Origin: Marinobacter sp. C7
GTDB lineage: Bacteria; Pseudomonadota; Gammaproteobacteria; Pseudomonadales; Oleiphilaceae
Direction of reading: 5' to 3'
DNA length: 64,000 bases
Assembly (NCBI RefSeq): GCF_022343555.1
Contig: NZ_JAKQZH010000001.1
Span: 1,240,001 to 1,304,000, forward strand
The position numbers and the translations under genes are program-made. The stretch's first letter is position 1. Every line of letters starts with the position of its first letter. Under the pieces are notes generated by a model. It was not told the origin of the DNA. It did not search any database and saw nothing but the letters and a program-made list of their open reading frames with translations. This document shows positions 52,532-62,392 of this stretch, in pieces.

Positions 52532-52553
52532 TCCGGCGGTGAGGAACGAAGAA

Positions 52554-52580
52554 GGGCGGCCCGCGGGCCGCCCTTTTTTT
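52554..52580 (+). terminator. Rho-independent terminator after rraA
   Basis: GGGCGGCCC-GC-GGGCCGCCC, nine perfect pairs, followed by seven T. It ends the ppsA-rraA unit 22 bases after the rraA stop. Confidence 0.95.
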
Positions 52581-52609
52581 GTCCGGAGGTATTGGCCTGA
52601 GAGAAAAGG

Positions 52610-53287
52610 TCAGGCCCAGTTGTCGGTCTTGCGGGTCGGCTTGAGCATGGGAATGATCAGTGCCAGCAGGACACCCCCGAAGACAAGTCCGGCTCCAAGC
52701 AGCATGAAATCGGACTCTTTGCTTGCCTCCAGCCGCTCATTTTCGGCGGTCAGAACTTCCAGGTCGTTACGGAGCTTCTGGTTTTCTGCGTTCAATTCCC
52801 GATTGCGGCGCTCCAGGTTGATGGAGTCGGCGGCAATGCTCTTGATTCGCTGCAGCTCTTCCTGCAACTCCTGCGAACGGCTGGACAGGTTGGATTCGGC
52901 ACTTTCCAGGGCATTGCGTTGCTCTGTGACCCGGGAGAGCTGCTCCTTGGTCTTGGCGAGTTCGGTTTTGGTCTGCTCAAGTTCCCGGTTGGCGGCCTGC
53001 AGGCGGTCTGCCGCGATGGGGGCATTGCTCAGGTACTGGCTCGCCACCCACCCCTCGGTTCCCTTGGGAGTGCGGACCCGGGTGTAATTGTCGCCGGCTT
53101 CCAGTACTTCCAGGGGGGTGCCGCTGGGCAGGGCATTTTCAATGATTCTGTACTGGGTCCCCGCGCCTGAGCGGACCGGCAGGTAAAGTTTGTCATCAAC
53201 CCAGACGGTTCTGGCCTGGGCCGCTGCGATAGATGATACGATGAACAACAGACTGATGATCAGGCGAAAAGGCGTCACGGAATACAT
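52610..53287 (-). CDS. TIGR04211-type SH3 and coiled-coil membrane protein
   Basis: A 225-residue protein like E. coli YgiM. Signal peptide to about residue 25 (SSIAAAQA), an SH3b domain (VWVDDKLYLPVRSGAGTQYR to GTEGWVASQYL), a long coiled coil of about 90-185 (LEQTKTELAKTKEQL and so on), then a membrane helix (FMLLGAGLVFGGVLLALIIPML) and short basic tail. Probably periplasmic and anchored at its C-terminus. Function unknown. Confidence 0.88.
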   Translation of the reverse strand: MYSVTPFRLIISLLFIVSSIAAAQARTVWVDDKLYLPVRSGAGTQYRIIENALPSGTPLEVLEAGDNYTRVRTPKGTEGWVASQYLSNAPIAADRLQAANRELEQTKTELAKTKEQLSRVTEQRNALESAESNLSSRSQELQEELQRIKSIAADSINLERRNRELNAENQKLRNDLEVLTAENERLEASKESDFMLLGAGLVFGGVLLALIIPMLKPTRKTDNWA

Positions 53288-53399
53288 TCCCAGAATTGAA
53301 TAGTGAAAAACACCAGAGATTAAAGACGCAATTTTGTCACAGATGACCTGCTGTTCAAGCAGGCCACCATTACAATAAACTCATGCGCAGCCTGGCGAC

Positions 53400-53699
53400 T
53401 CAGGGCAGCACGGCCTTGAAGGGCTTGACCGTCACTTTCTGGTACACGCCGGCCTCGATGTAGGGGTCGGTATCCGCCCAGGCCTGAGCCGCCTCAAGTG
53501 AGTCAAATTCGGCAACGACAAGACTCCCCGTAAACCCCGCTTCTCCGGGCTCGGGCGTGTCAATGGCCGGGTTTGGCCCGGCAACAAGCAAACGCCCCTC
53601 CGCTTTCAACGCCTGCAGGCGCTCAAGGTGGGCCGGGCGCGCAGACTGTCGAAGGGCGAGGCTGTTTTCGATATCTTCACTGATAATGGCGTAATACAT
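53400..53699 (-). CDS. YciI family protein
   Basis: A 99-residue ferredoxin-like protein with [28 protein letters not shown] and the closing [18 protein letters not shown]. The conserved His and Asp match the YciI family, for which no firm activity is established. Divergent from the PHP gene by 30 bases. Confidence 0.88.
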   Translation of the reverse strand: MYYAIISEDIENSLALRQSARPAHLERLQALKAEGRLLVAGPNPAIDTPEPGEAGFTGSLVVAEFDSLEAAQAWADTDPYIEAGVYQKVTVKPFKAVLP

Positions 53700-53729
53700 G
53701 AAGCTCTCTCAACCGGTTAAGGATTTTTT

Positions 53730-54620
53730 GTGACTATACCCCAACCCCTGCATTTGTGCATTGATCTGCATTGCCACAGCACGGCTTCTGATGGTGCCCT
53801 GGCGCCTTCCGATGTTGTTGCTCGTGCTGCAGAAAAGGGGGTGACGCACCTGGCCCTGACCGATCACGACACCCTGAATGGTCTGGCCGAAGCGGCACGG
53901 GCAGCGGAACACGCGGGGATTACGCTGGTCTCCGGCATTGAACTGTCCTGCCTTTGGAAAGGCCGGACGATTCATGTCGTCGGTCTGGACTTTGACCGGG
54001 AAGACCCTCTGTTCACCGACCGGGTCCGGCAGCAAACGGACAACCGGCGGGCGAGGGCGGCCATGATTGCCGAGCGGCTGGATCGTTTACGGGTGCCGGA
54101 CCTGCTGGAACGGGCGACAGGGAAGGCCGGTGGGGATGTGCCGGGGCGGCCGCACTTTGCCGAAGTGCTGATGGAGGCAGGGGTTGTCCGTAATGTTGCC
54201 CAGGCATTCAAGCGGCATCTGGGGGCCGGAAAGGCCGGCGACGTGCGCGCCTACTGGCCGGAGCTGCCGGAGGTGGTGCGATGGATCACCGAAGCCGGTG
54301 GCATTGCGGTGCTGGCGCATCCGCGCAAATACAGGTTGACCGCTACCAAGCTGCGGGAGCTGACAGCCGAGTTTCGAAAAGCCGGGGGGAAGGGTATAGA
54401 GGTATCCACATCCGGTCAGTCCAGTGGCGATCTCGGTTTTCTGGCCGAGCTGTGCCGGCGAAACGGAATGTGGGCCTCCCAGGGCAGCGATTTCCACTTT
54501 CCCGGCGCCCCGTGGTGTGAGTTGGGGAATATCATGAAAATGCCAGACGGGCTGGAGCCGGTCTGGCATCATTTCAGTGAACCTGCAGGTGTTGCAGCCC
54601 CGGGTCAGTCCGGGGCGTGA
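53730..54620 (+). CDS. rnm: PHP-domain phosphoesterase, RNase AM (YciV/TrpH) type
   Basis: A 296-residue PHP protein. Metal-binding motifs: DLHCHSTASDG (12-22), LTDHDTL, SGIELSC, LAHPRKY and SQGSDFH. Length and order match E. coli YciV (RNase AM), a 5'-3' exonuclease that trims rRNA 5' ends and acts on 3'-phosphoadenosine nucleotides. GTG start at 53730 with AAGGA upstream. Overlaps the convergent YecA-like gene by 16 bases. Confidence 0.85.
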   Translation: MTIPQPLHLCIDLHCHSTASDGALAPSDVVARAAEKGVTHLALTDHDTLNGLAEAARAAEHAGITLVSGIELSCLWKGRTIHVVGLDFDREDPLFTDRVRQQTDNRRARAAMIAERLDRLRVPDLLERATGKAGGDVPGRPHFAEVLMEAGVVRNVAQAFKRHLGAGKAGDVRAYWPELPEVVRWITEAGGIAVLAHPRKYRLTATKLRELTAEFRKAGGKGIEVSTSGQSSGDLGFLAELCRRNGMWASQGSDFHFPGAPWCELGNIMKMPDGLEPVWHHFSEPAGVAAPGQSGA

Positions 54621-55147
54621 AACAGCAGGTAAAGATCGGTCAGCGAGTCGGGGATGGCGTCGGCCATCTGACGCGACAGCTTGTCACTGTTGCGGACCTT
54701 CTGGAAGTCTTCGTCGTCAAACAGACCGGATAACGTCAGCATGGGAACCATGAGATCTGCGGTTTCCTCCTCGCTGGCGGCCTCCAGCCACTCTTCCTCG
54801 TGTTCCAGGAACGTGTCCACGAATCCCGCGCACCAGTTCTCCAGGGCGTTCATCGGGTCGCCATCTTCCGGCTCTGGCAGTTCCAGGGCCTGGCCCATAT
54901 CAAGAGCGTGGGCCATGTCCTTTGCCAGCTGCGCAACGCTGCGGCGGAAAACCTCAGGGATCTCTCCGCCGGGCACCTGATCGGTGCCGGTTGCGAGGCG
55001 GAAGATTTCTTCCGCACTCAGCTCCACCGGGCCGACGACGCTGGCGCAAACCACGCCGTGGAGGCCGAAAAAATCCAGGGCCTCATCGCCCCAGGGCTCC
55101 GCAAACAGGATGTCTTCCAGCGCTTCTATGTCGGAATTGGATAGCAT
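54605..55147 (-). CDS. YecA/UPF0149 family protein
   Basis: A 180-residue acidic all-helical protein with DFFGLHGVVCASVVGP near residue 25 and ALENWCAGFVDTFLEHE, the YgfB/YecA (UPF0149) pattern. Unlike many YecA proteins it has no C-terminal SEC-C zinc motif. Role unknown. It starts 3 bases after the rne stop on the same strand and is probably co-transcribed with rne. Confidence 0.8.
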   Translation of the reverse strand: MLSNSDIEALEDILFAEPWGDEALDFFGLHGVVCASVVGPVELSAEEIFRLATGTDQVPGGEIPEVFRRSVAQLAKDMAHALDMGQALELPEPEDGDPMNALENWCAGFVDTFLEHEEEWLEAASEEETADLMVPMLTLSGLFDDEDFQKVRNSDKLSRQMADAIPDSLTDLYLLFHAPD

Positions 55148-55150
55148 TTA

Positions 55151-58100
55151 TCAGTTACTCCCGGCTTTCTGGGCTTCTTCAGCGGCGCGCTGACGGCGTC
55201 GAACCTCACGAGGATCATTATAGGCCCGGCCCGGCGTTACCGGGAGGTCCAGTTCCGGCTTTCCGCTTTCGCCCTGGAAAATGCGAGGCGCTTCGGAGGC
55301 CTTGGGTTCCGGGGCGCTCTGCGCCGCGGCCTGGTCTTCCGTGGGCTTTTCCGCTTCAGGCTTGCTGGCGGACTTTGGCTCGGGCTCTCTAGCTTCAGGT
55401 GCTGTTTTCGGAGTCTCGGCCTTTTCCGGTTGCGGGGTCTCTTTCTTCGGGGCGGTGGTTTGCCCTTCCGACTTGGGACCTTCTGCCTGTGTTTGCTTTT
55501 CCGCCTCAGGTTGCGAAGGCTTTGCCGGTTCCGCCTTGGTTTCCTCGGTTTTGGCCGGCTCTACCTTGGCAGGTTCCGGCTTGGGCGCCTCGTCTTTCGC
55601 TGTTTTGGCTTTGGAGGCCTCCGGCTTGGACTCCCCGGCCTTGGGCGACTCCTGCTTTGGAGCCTCGGCTTCGGCCTTGGCAGACTTCTCGGCCTCTTTC
55701 TCGGCCGGTTTGTTCTCCGGCTGTTGAGCCTTTTCAGTCGGCTCTGCTTTTGCGGGCTGCTCGGTCTTGGCGACTTTCTCTCCCTGATCTGCCTTTTCTG
55801 CCTTCTGGGCTTTTTCGGCCTTCCGGGGCGCGGCTTCGGGCTTGGGTTTCTTGCCTTCCTCCGCCTTGGCGGGCGCTTGCTGAGCCTCGGCTTTTTCAGT
55901 AGCTACGTCTGCGGCCGGACGGGGTTCCTGCTTGCTCTCCGGAGTTTTTTCCGGGGCAGAGGGCTTTGTCTCGGCCTTGCGCTCAGCGCCCTTGTCTGCA
56001 GTGCTTGCTGCCTTCTTTTCCGGCTCAGCGGTTTTCTCGGGCTGAGTATCCTTCTGGTGCTTGTCACTGCGAGCAGCTTTGCGGTCCGCCGGCGTGCTTG
56101 ACGGTGCCTCGGCCGGAGAACCATCGCGGTTGCGCTGACGGCGCGGCTTGCGCGGCTTATCACCGCCGGAGCCCTTCTGGCCAGTGTCTTTCTGCTCTTT
56201 GGGCTGTTGTTGATCCTTCTGCTCTTTGCCCTGTTGTTGCTCCTTCTGGCCGCGATTATCCTTCTGCTCGCGGCTGTCTTTCTGGTCCCGCTGCGGACGG
56301 TTGCGACCCTGGCCGCGACCCTTGCGCCCCTCGGCACCCTTGTCCTGACCCTTGTCGCTGCCCTGGCGGCCTCCTCGGCTCTGGTCATCACTGCGGCCGC
56401 GACCACGGTTACGGGAATCATCGCCACGGGCCTGTTGTTGTCCGCCCTGGCGTCGATCACCACTGCGGTTTCCACCGGAGCGCTGGTCATCCCGGGCTAC
56501 CCGGGACTTGCGACGATCCTGGGTTCTGCGATCCTGGCGCTGGGGGCGTTTGTTCTGCTCACGGTCTTCGCCCTGTTCACTCTTGCCGCCAAAGAAGCAG
56601 GCAATCTTGCGACCCAGCTTACGGAACAGGCCCTCTTCCTGGGCGGCAGCCTCGGCCACTGTGGGCGTCGGTGCCGGAGCCGGCGCCGACGGACGGATCG
56701 CCTTGACGGCAGCCTGTTCGCGTACCGGTTTTTCCGCGGTGGGCGCTTCAAAGATTTCCTCTTCGCGCTCGCTGTATTCCTGGGCTACCTGATGGCTGGA
56801 GATATGCTCGGGTGTGGTTTCGTCCTGACGGATGCGCAGGATCTCGAAGTGGGGGGTTTCCATGTGCGGCACGGGAACCACCACGACCTGGACGTTCTGG
56901 CGCGACTCGATGTCGGCCAGCTGTTTGCGCTTCTCGTTCAGCAGGAAGGTGGCTACGGATACCGGGACAATGGCCCGGACTTCGCCGGTCTTCTCTTTGG
57001 ACGACTCCTCGTAGATCAGGCGCATGATGCTCAGCGCCAGCGATTCAATGCCACGGATGGTACCCTGGCCTTCGCAGCGCGGGCAGACCTCGCTGCGGGT
57101 TTCGCCGAGGGACGGGCGCAGGCGCTGCCGCGACATTTCCAGCAGGCCAAAGCGGGAGATCTTGCCGACCTGGACACGAGCCCGGTCGATCTCCAGAGCT
57201 TCGCGCATCTTCTGTTCCACTTCGCGCTGATGCTTGGCCGGGGTCATGTCGATGAAATCGATCACGATCAGACCGCCCATATCCCGCAATCGAAGTTGAC
57301 GTGCGATCTCCTCTGCTGCTTCCAGGTTGGTCTGCAGCGCGGTCTCCTCGATGTCCTGGCCTTTGGTGGCGCGTGAGGAGTTGATGTCGATCGATACCAG
57401 TGCCTCAGTTGGGTCGATCACGATGGAGCCACCGGAAGGCAGCTTCACCTCCCGCTGGAAGGCGGTTTCGATCTGACCTTCGATCTGGTAACGGCTGAAC
57501 AGCGGAATCTCGTCCTTGTACAGCTTGATCTTGTTCTCGAAAGTCGGCATTACGGCGCGGACGAAGTTCAGTACGTCCTCGTACACGTTGCTGGCGTCGA
57601 TCAGCACTTCGCCGATGTCCTGGCGGAGATAATCGCGTACCGCGCGGATAATGACGTTGCTTTCCTGGTGAATCAGGAAGGGGGCCTTCCGTTCACCGGC
57701 GGCCTGGGTAATCGCTTCCCAGAATTGCACCAGGTAGTCGAGGTCCCACTGGAGCTCTTCGGTGGTGCGGCCGATGCCGGCAGTACGGACAATGATACCC
57801 ATGGTCTTGGGGACCTGGACATCGCTCATGGCTTCCTTGAGCTGGGCCCGCTCCTCACCTTCGATGCGACGTGAAATGCCACCGGCGCGGGGGTTGTTGG
57901 GCATCAGCACAAGGTACCGGCCAGCCAGGGAGATAAACGTAGTCAGGGCGGCGCCCTTGTTGCCACGCTCTTCCTTGTCGACCTGGACAATGACCTCCTG
58001 GCCTTCGGAGACCACATCCTTGATGTTGATCTTGCCCTCGATCTGTCCCGGGGATTTCTTGAAGTATTCCTTGGAGATTTCCTTCAGGGGCAGGAAGCCG

Positions 58101-58294
58101 TGGCGCTCGGCGCCGAAGTCGACGAAGGCGGCTTCCAGGCTGGGCTCCACACGGGTGATCCGGCCTTTGTAGATGTTGGCTTTCTTCTGCTCGCGGGAGC
58201 TGGATTCGATATCAAGGTCGAACAGACGCTGGCCATCGACCAGAGCTACGCGCAACTCTTCAGGATGAGTTGCATTAATGAGCATTCTTTTCAT
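55151..58294 (-). CDS. rne: ribonuclease E
   Basis: A 1047-residue endoribonuclease and degradosome scaffold. The N-terminal half has an S1 domain (about 35-125), the RNase-H and 5'-sensor regions, catalytic Asp residues in [12 protein letters not shown] and [11 protein letters not shown], and the zinc link CPRC near 404. The C-terminal half is low-complexity: an Arg/Gln/Gly/Asp tract around 590-720, then a long Lys/Glu/Pro/Ala tract to about 1000, and a conserved basic tail. It is preceded by a long leader. Confidence 0.96.
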   Translation of the reverse strand: MKRMLINATHPEELRVALVDGQRLFDLDIESSSREQKKANIYKGRITRVEPSLEAAFVDFGAERHGFLPLKEISKEYFKKSPGQIEGKINIKDVVSEGQEVIVQVDKEERGNKGAALTTFISLAGRYLVLMPNNPRAGGISRRIEGEERAQLKEAMSDVQVPKTMGIIVRTAGIGRTTEELQWDLDYLVQFWEAITQAAGERKAPFLIHQESNVIIRAVRDYLRQDIGEVLIDASNVYEDVLNFVRAVMPTFENKIKLYKDEIPLFSRYQIEGQIETAFQREVKLPSGGSIVIDPTEALVSIDINSSRATKGQDIEETALQTNLEAAEEIARQLRLRDMGGLIVIDFIDMTPAKHQREVEQKMREALEIDRARVQVGKISRFGLLEMSRQRLRPSLGETRSEVCPRCEGQGTIRGIESLALSIMRLIYEESSKEKTGEVRAIVPVSVATFLLNEKRKQLADIESRQNVQVVVVPVPHMETPHFEILRIRQDETTPEHISSHQVAQEYSEREEEIFEAPTAEKPVREQAAVKAIRPSAPAPAPTPTVAEAAAQEEGLFRKLGRKIACFFGGKSEQGEDREQNKRPQRQDRRTQDRRKSRVARDDQRSGGNRSGDRRQGGQQQARGDDSRNRGRGRSDDQSRGGRQGSDKGQDKGAEGRKGRGQGRNRPQRDQKDSREQKDNRGQKEQQQGKEQKDQQQPKEQKDTGQKGSGGDKPRKPRRQRNRDGSPAEAPSSTPADRKAARSDKHQKDTQPEKTAEPEKKAASTADKGAERKAETKPSAPEKTPESKQEPRPAADVATEKAEAQQAPAKAEEGKKPKPEAAPRKAEKAQKAEKADQGEKVAKTEQPAKAEPTEKAQQPENKPAEKEAEKSAKAEAEAPKQESPKAGESKPEASKAKTAKDEAPKPEPAKVEPAKTEETKAEPAKPSQPEAEKQTQAEGPKSEGQTTAPKKETPQPEKAETPKTAPEAREPEPKSASKPEAEKPTEDQAAAQSAPEPKASEAPRIFQGESGKPELDLPVTPGRAYNDPREVRRRQRAAEEAQKAGSN

Positions 58295-58859
58295 GGAAAG
58301 AAAGGGTTCCTGTCGTTTGGTTTTGACAGAAAACCGGGGGGATTCGCATCAGCGAAGCGAAACGTGCGTGCCGCGGGCCTGTTACAACTGAGGCAGCCGG
58401 CGGCCAGACCGAATCAGACCCTTATGGGGCGCGATTCTGTTGGTTCAATACCACCGCCGACGGTCATGCTGCCTGTTGGCAGGGAGAGGTCGTTTAGGGT
58501 GAATGTCTGTTGACGCATGTTATCCGTTTTCAGGTTCACACAGGTGCCTGGGTCTCACGTCGTATTGGTAAGCTGGACGGCCCGGCCTTGCGTGGCAATG
58601 ATTCTTCGCGATGTCGCCCGTCGGTTTTCCGCACGGTTCCTGTTCTTTCGGGACATCCTGGCAGCCTTTCATCGGTCTGCGGACGCGTAATCCGAAAGCA
58701 TTTCCTGCGCCGTTCCCGCTATCTGTTCGGGCGCCGGCGTTCAAACTCTCTGATAGTGTCGGTATACTTCTGCCGCTCCGGCTTCTGGCTGGAGTAAGCC
58801 AGGCCGTAGACAAACGGCAGAGCACGCCGGAATATAACAGTATTGCGGTGGCTGTTCAA
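58295..58859 (-). promoter_or_regulatory. rne promoter and ~530-base leader
   Basis: On the minus strand TTGAAC (58859-58854), 17 bases and TATATT (58836-58831) predict a start near 58824. No gene is supported in the roughly 530 bases before rne; short frames on both strands have no family likeness or ribosome binding site. E. coli rne also has a long leader (about 360 bases) used for autoregulation. Confidence 0.6.
58740..58768 (+). promoter_or_regulatory. rluC promoter
   Basis: TTCAAA (58740-58745), a 17-base spacer and TATACT (58763-58768) predict a start near 58775 and a leader of about 115 bases. This start lies inside the predicted rne leader. Confidence 0.55.
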
Positions 58860-58890
58860 TCCTCCAAACGCGTTGTCCGCAAGGAATTCC

Positions 58891-59958
58891 ATGTCACGCA
58901 AGCCTGATGCGAAAAAATACGCCAGACGCAGCAAGCGCCCGCCCGGGCCGCCGGCCAGGAGAGAGGGGGCGGTCTCGCAGTCTTCGGGACCCACGCAGGA
59001 GGTGCGTCAGGGTGTCCAGTGGGTCACCGTGGATGAGGATAACGACGACCAGCGAGTGGATAATTTCCTGCTCTCGCGATTGCGAGGTGTGCCGAAAAGC
59101 ATTATTTACCGGATTGTTCGCAAGGGCGAAGTGCGGGTCAACAAGGGCAGGGTGAAGCCGGATACCCGGTTGCGCGCTGGCGATACTGTCCGCATCCCGC
59201 CGATTGTGCGCAAGGAGAAGCCGGAGCAGGTGAAGCCCGGAAGCCGGGTGCAGGGCGTGATGGAAGCGGCGGTCATTTTTGAGAACGACCAGATGCTGGT
59301 GGTGAACAAACCCTCGGGTATTGCGGTTCATGGCGGTAGCGGATTGAGTTTTGGTCTTATCGAAGTGCTCCGGTCGGCCAGGCCTGGCAGTCGTTTTCTT
59401 GAGCTGGTGCACCGGCTGGACAGGGACACTTCCGGGCTGGTGATGATTGCCAAAAAACGCTCCGCCCTGCGCTATCTGCAGGATGAGTTACGGCAGAAGC
59501 GCGTGCGCAAGTTCTATCACGCGCTCGTCGCCGGAAGTTGGCCGGATGATGTGGGTCGGGTCGATGAGCCTCTGTTGCGCTACGAGATGCCCAATGGAGA
59601 ACGTCGGGTTCGGGTCGACAGCGCGGGCAAGGCATCGCTGACCACTTTCCGGAGCCTGGAGCGGTTCCAGGGGTATACCCTGGTTGAGGCCTCGCCGGTG
59701 ACCGGTCGGACCCATCAGATCCGGGTGCACAGTGCCTGGGTGGGTCATCCGATCGCGGGCGATGACAAGTATATGGATGAGGTGAGCATGAAGGCCTTTC
59801 GTTCCATAGGGGGGCAGCGACTGATGCTGCATGCCAGGGCCCTGGAATTCCGTCTTCCGGGTACCGATGAGCCAATGAGGCTCGAGGCCCCATACGACGA
59901 AGCTTTTGACCGCGTGCTCCGGATTCTCGGGGCGCGCAAATCAGGATCAGAGAAATGA
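58891..59958 (+). CDS. rluC: 23S rRNA pseudouridine(955/2504/2580) synthase
   Basis: A 355-residue RluA-family enzyme. A basic N-terminal extension precedes the S4 domain (DNFLLSRLRGVPKSIIYRIVRKGEVRVN), and the catalytic Asp is in HRLDRDTSGLVM. ATG at 58891 with AAGGA 6 bases upstream; the frame is open to 58843. The stop overlaps the next gene (ATGA). Confidence 0.93.
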   Translation: MSRKPDAKKYARRSKRPPGPPARREGAVSQSSGPTQEVRQGVQWVTVDEDNDDQRVDNFLLSRLRGVPKSIIYRIVRKGEVRVNKGRVKPDTRLRAGDTVRIPPIVRKEKPEQVKPGSRVQGVMEAAVIFENDQMLVVNKPSGIAVHGGSGLSFGLIEVLRSARPGSRFLELVHRLDRDTSGLVMIAKKRSALRYLQDELRQKRVRKFYHALVAGSWPDDVGRVDEPLLRYEMPNGERRVRVDSAGKASLTTFRSLERFQGYTLVEASPVTGRTHQIRVHSAWVGHPIAGDDKYMDEVSMKAFRSIGGQRLMLHARALEFRLPGTDEPMRLEAPYDEAFDRVLRILGARKSGSEK

Positions 59959-60602
59959 AAGTAAAAGTAGTGATATTTGACTGGGACGGCACCCTGGTGG
60001 ATTCGGTTGACCACATTGCTGACAGTCTGCATCAGGCGGCTACCGAGCTGGGCTATCCCGAGCTGGAGCGTGAGGCATATCGGGACATCATCGGCCTGGG
60101 CATGGTTGAGGCTCTCGAAAAACTGTATCCGGGCATCTCCCGGGACGAGATGAACAGCATTCGGGAAGGTTACGCCCGTTACTTCTTCAGCAAAGTGACC
60201 ACGCCCCAGAATGTCTTTGAAGGCATGGCCGAGCTGGTTGCTGATCTGCGGGAATTCGGGCGCAGCTGTTCAGTGGCTACCGGCAAGAGTCGCCGGGGCC
60301 TTGAGAGCGCGCTGGTCACCAGTGGTCTGGGTGAGCACTTTGAAATCACCCGTTGCGCCGATGAGACCCGATCCAAGCCGGACCCGGCCATGTTGAAGGA
60401 AATACTGGAATTTTACCGCATCGAGCCGACCGAGGCGGTGATGATCGGCGATACCCGCTATGATCTTGAGATGGCTCGACGTATTGGCATGCCCTCGATT
60501 GGTGTCGAGTGGGGGGTGCACAAGCGGGACGTGTTGGGGGGCTACGATCCCCATGCCATAGTTGAATCGGTGCCGGATCTTCGTCGCGTGCTGGGGCTCT
60601 GA
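59955..60602 (+). CDS. HAD-superfamily hydrolase, phosphoglycolate phosphatase-like
   Basis: A 215-residue HAD phosphatase. Motif I DWDGTLVDS (8-16), motif II ATGKSR, motif III Lys in RSKPDP, motif IV MIGDTRYDLEMA. An alpha-helical cap of the Gph type lies between motifs I and II. Substrate is not deducible. Translationally coupled to rluC, as in Pseudomonas. Confidence 0.88.
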   Translation: MKVKVVIFDWDGTLVDSVDHIADSLHQAATELGYPELEREAYRDIIGLGMVEALEKLYPGISRDEMNSIREGYARYFFSKVTTPQNVFEGMAELVADLREFGRSCSVATGKSRRGLESALVTSGLGEHFEITRCADETRSKPDPAMLKEILEFYRIEPTEAVMIGDTRYDLEMARRIGMPSIGVEWGVHKRDVLGGYDPHAIVESVPDLRRVLGL

Positions 60603-60641
60603 GCCCGGTGTCGCCAATGCAGTTGCTGACAGGATGTATGC

Positions 60642-61682
60642 ATGAGTGAGTGGGATTCTGACAAATCGCCGGAATGGGGTGATGAGCCAGCCGAGAAACC
60701 CTCTGGTCGTTCGTGGTTGGGCAGGAAGGGGCCGTCCATGCCGCCGGAGAGTAATCGCGACTGGAGGCTCATCGAGAAGCTGGTCATGTCGCTCCAGGCG
60801 GAGCAGCGTCGCAGTCGTCGTTGGGGAATCTTCTTCAAGTTCCTGACTTTTGGTTATCTGTTCCTGCTGCTGTTTCTGATCCGGTTTCCGCTCGGAGAGG
60901 GGCTGGACTCTGTGACTGGCGCCCATACTGCGGTGATCGAGATCAATGGCACCATCGCCTCTGACGAGCTGGCAAGTGCCGACAATATTGTGGGAGCGTT
61001 GCGTTCGGCATTCGAGGCCGAATCGTCGAAGGCTGTGGTGTTGCGAATCAACAGCGGCGGAGGAAGTCCGGTCCAGTCGGGTTATGTGTACGATGAAATC
61101 AAGCGGCTTCGGGAAGAATATCCGGACAAGAAAGTCTACGCGGTCATTTCAGACATTGGCGCCTCGGGTGCTTACTACATTGCGGCGGCAGCGGACGAAA
61201 TCTATGCCAACCGCGCCAGTCTGGTGGGCTCCATCGGCGTAATTGCCGGTGGTTTCGGTTTTACCGAGGTCATGGACAAGGTTGGCGTTGAGCGCCGGCT
61301 GTATACGGCCGGCGACAACAAGGCCTTCCTGGATCCCTTCTCGCCGGAGGATCAGGAGGAGGTGCAGTTCTGGAGTTCGGTGCTCGAGAATACCCACCGC
61401 CAGTTTATTGAGGCGGTGAAACGAGGTCGGGGTGATCGCCTTGCCGACGATGAGCGGCTGTTCAGCGGCCTGGTCTGGAGCGGTGAGCAGGCAATGGAGT
61501 TGGGGCTGATCGATGGCCTTGGCAGCGCCTCCTCTGTTGCCCGGGACGTTGTCGGTGCCGAAAAGCTGGTGGATTACAGTCATCGCAGGTCGCCGCTGCA
61601 GGGTCTGGTTGACCAGCTGGGTGTTGCTTTCGGCGAGGGCTTTGCCGCGCAGTTGCTCGAATCCCGTCTGGAATTGCGTTGA
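60642..61682 (+). CDS. sppA: signal peptide peptidase SppA, short type
   Basis: A 346-residue inner-membrane serine protease. A cytoplasmic N-terminal stretch of about 60 residues and one membrane helix (about 64-81) precede a ClpP-like S49 domain with NSGGGSPVQSG and nucleophile Ser175 in DIGASGAYYIA, followed by VGSIGVIAGGFGF. This is the half-length form, so an oligomer must build the active site. Ends 7 bases from the convergent maf gene. Confidence 0.92.
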   Translation: MSEWDSDKSPEWGDEPAEKPSGRSWLGRKGPSMPPESNRDWRLIEKLVMSLQAEQRRSRRWGIFFKFLTFGYLFLLLFLIRFPLGEGLDSVTGAHTAVIEINGTIASDELASADNIVGALRSAFEAESSKAVVLRINSGGGSPVQSGYVYDEIKRLREEYPDKKVYAVISDIGASGAYYIAAAADEIYANRASLVGSIGVIAGGFGFTEVMDKVGVERRLYTAGDNKAFLDPFSPEDQEEVQFWSSVLENTHRQFIEAVKRGRGDRLADDERLFSGLVWSGEQAMELGLIDGLGSASSVARDVVGAEKLVDYSHRRSPLQGLVDQLGVAFGEGFAAQLLESRLELR

Positions 61683-61689
61683 CGGCTGG

Positions 61690-62283
61690 TCAGCTCTCAA
61701 GCAGTGGATTGCATCCCCAGTTCCGGAGCATCCCGTTGAGGGCGATCAGAGGCAAGCCGACGAGGCTGTTGGGGTCTCTCCCCTCCAGCCGGTCGAACAG
61801 GGTGATGCCCAGGCCTTCCATCTTGAAACTCCCGGCGCAGTCATAGGGTTGCTCCCGCTCAAGGTAGCTCTCGATTTCCTCGGTGGATAGTGTCCGGAAA
61901 TGGGCTGTGAAGGGCTCGCAGATTCGTTGGCACTCGCCGCTATCGGTGTCCAGGAGGCACAGGCCGGTGAGAAACACTACTCTGTGCCCGCTGCTCTGCT
62001 GTAGCTGCTGAACCGCCTGGGCGTGATCGCCGGGTTTGTGCAGCAGCGTGCCGTCCGGCAGGCAGGCGACCTGGTCGGAGCCGATGATCCAGTGGTCGGG
62101 ATGTCTGGCTGCCAGTGCCCGGGCCTTGTTCTCGGCGAGTCGCAGGGCAAGGTCCTCCGCGGACTCCCCAGGCAGGGGCGTTTCGTCAATGTCCGGGCTG
62201 GCGGTCGTGAAAGGCAGGGTCAGCCGCTTCAGTAAGGCCTTGCGGTAGGGTGACGAGGAGGCCAGTAGCAGGCGTTTGGTCAT
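61690..62283 (-). CDS. maf: Maf-family nucleotide pyrophosphatase (YceF type)
   Basis: A 197-residue Maf protein with LLLASSSPYRKALLKRL at the start, DIDETPLPGE and GSDQVACLPDG. Neighbourhood with yceD, rpmF and plsX matches E. coli yceF, whose product hydrolyses m7GTP. ATG at 62283 has AAGGAA 8 bases upstream; the frame is open to 62361 but that would cross the yceD promoter. Confidence 0.92.
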   Translation of the reverse strand: MTKRLLLASSSPYRKALLKRLTLPFTTASPDIDETPLPGESAEDLALRLAENKARALAARHPDHWIIGSDQVACLPDGTLLHKPGDHAQAVQQLQQSSGHRVVFLTGLCLLDTDSGECQRICEPFTAHFRTLSTEEIESYLEREQPYDCAGSFKMEGLGITLFDRLEGRDPNSLVGLPLIALNGMLRNWGCNPLLES

Positions 62284-62354
62284 TGCCGAGTTCCTTTTGT
62301 GGTTAAATACCCGTATTTCCCATGGTAACCCGTCGGGAATTGGCAACGAAGTCT

Positions 62355-62383
62355 TTGACACGCGCGGGCCTCGCCCCTAAAAT
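62355..62383 (+). promoter_or_regulatory. strong sigma-70 promoter of yceD-rpmF-plsX
   Basis: A perfect TTGACA (62355-62360), 17 bases, then TAAAAT (62378-62383). Transcription would start about 62390, only a few bases before the yceD ATG at 62393. Confidence 0.85.
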
Positions 62384-62392
62384 TGCGCGCCT

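Noticed and set aside
56207..57376. A long plus-strand frame rich in Leu and Val that looks like a membrane protein
   Set aside because: It is the complement of the low-complexity Lys/Glu/Arg part of rne; hydrophobic runs arise from reading those codons backwards.
58510..58797. A 95-codon plus-strand frame in the rne-rluC gap
   Set aside because: No ribosome binding site, no recognisable motif, and it overlaps the predicted promoters.
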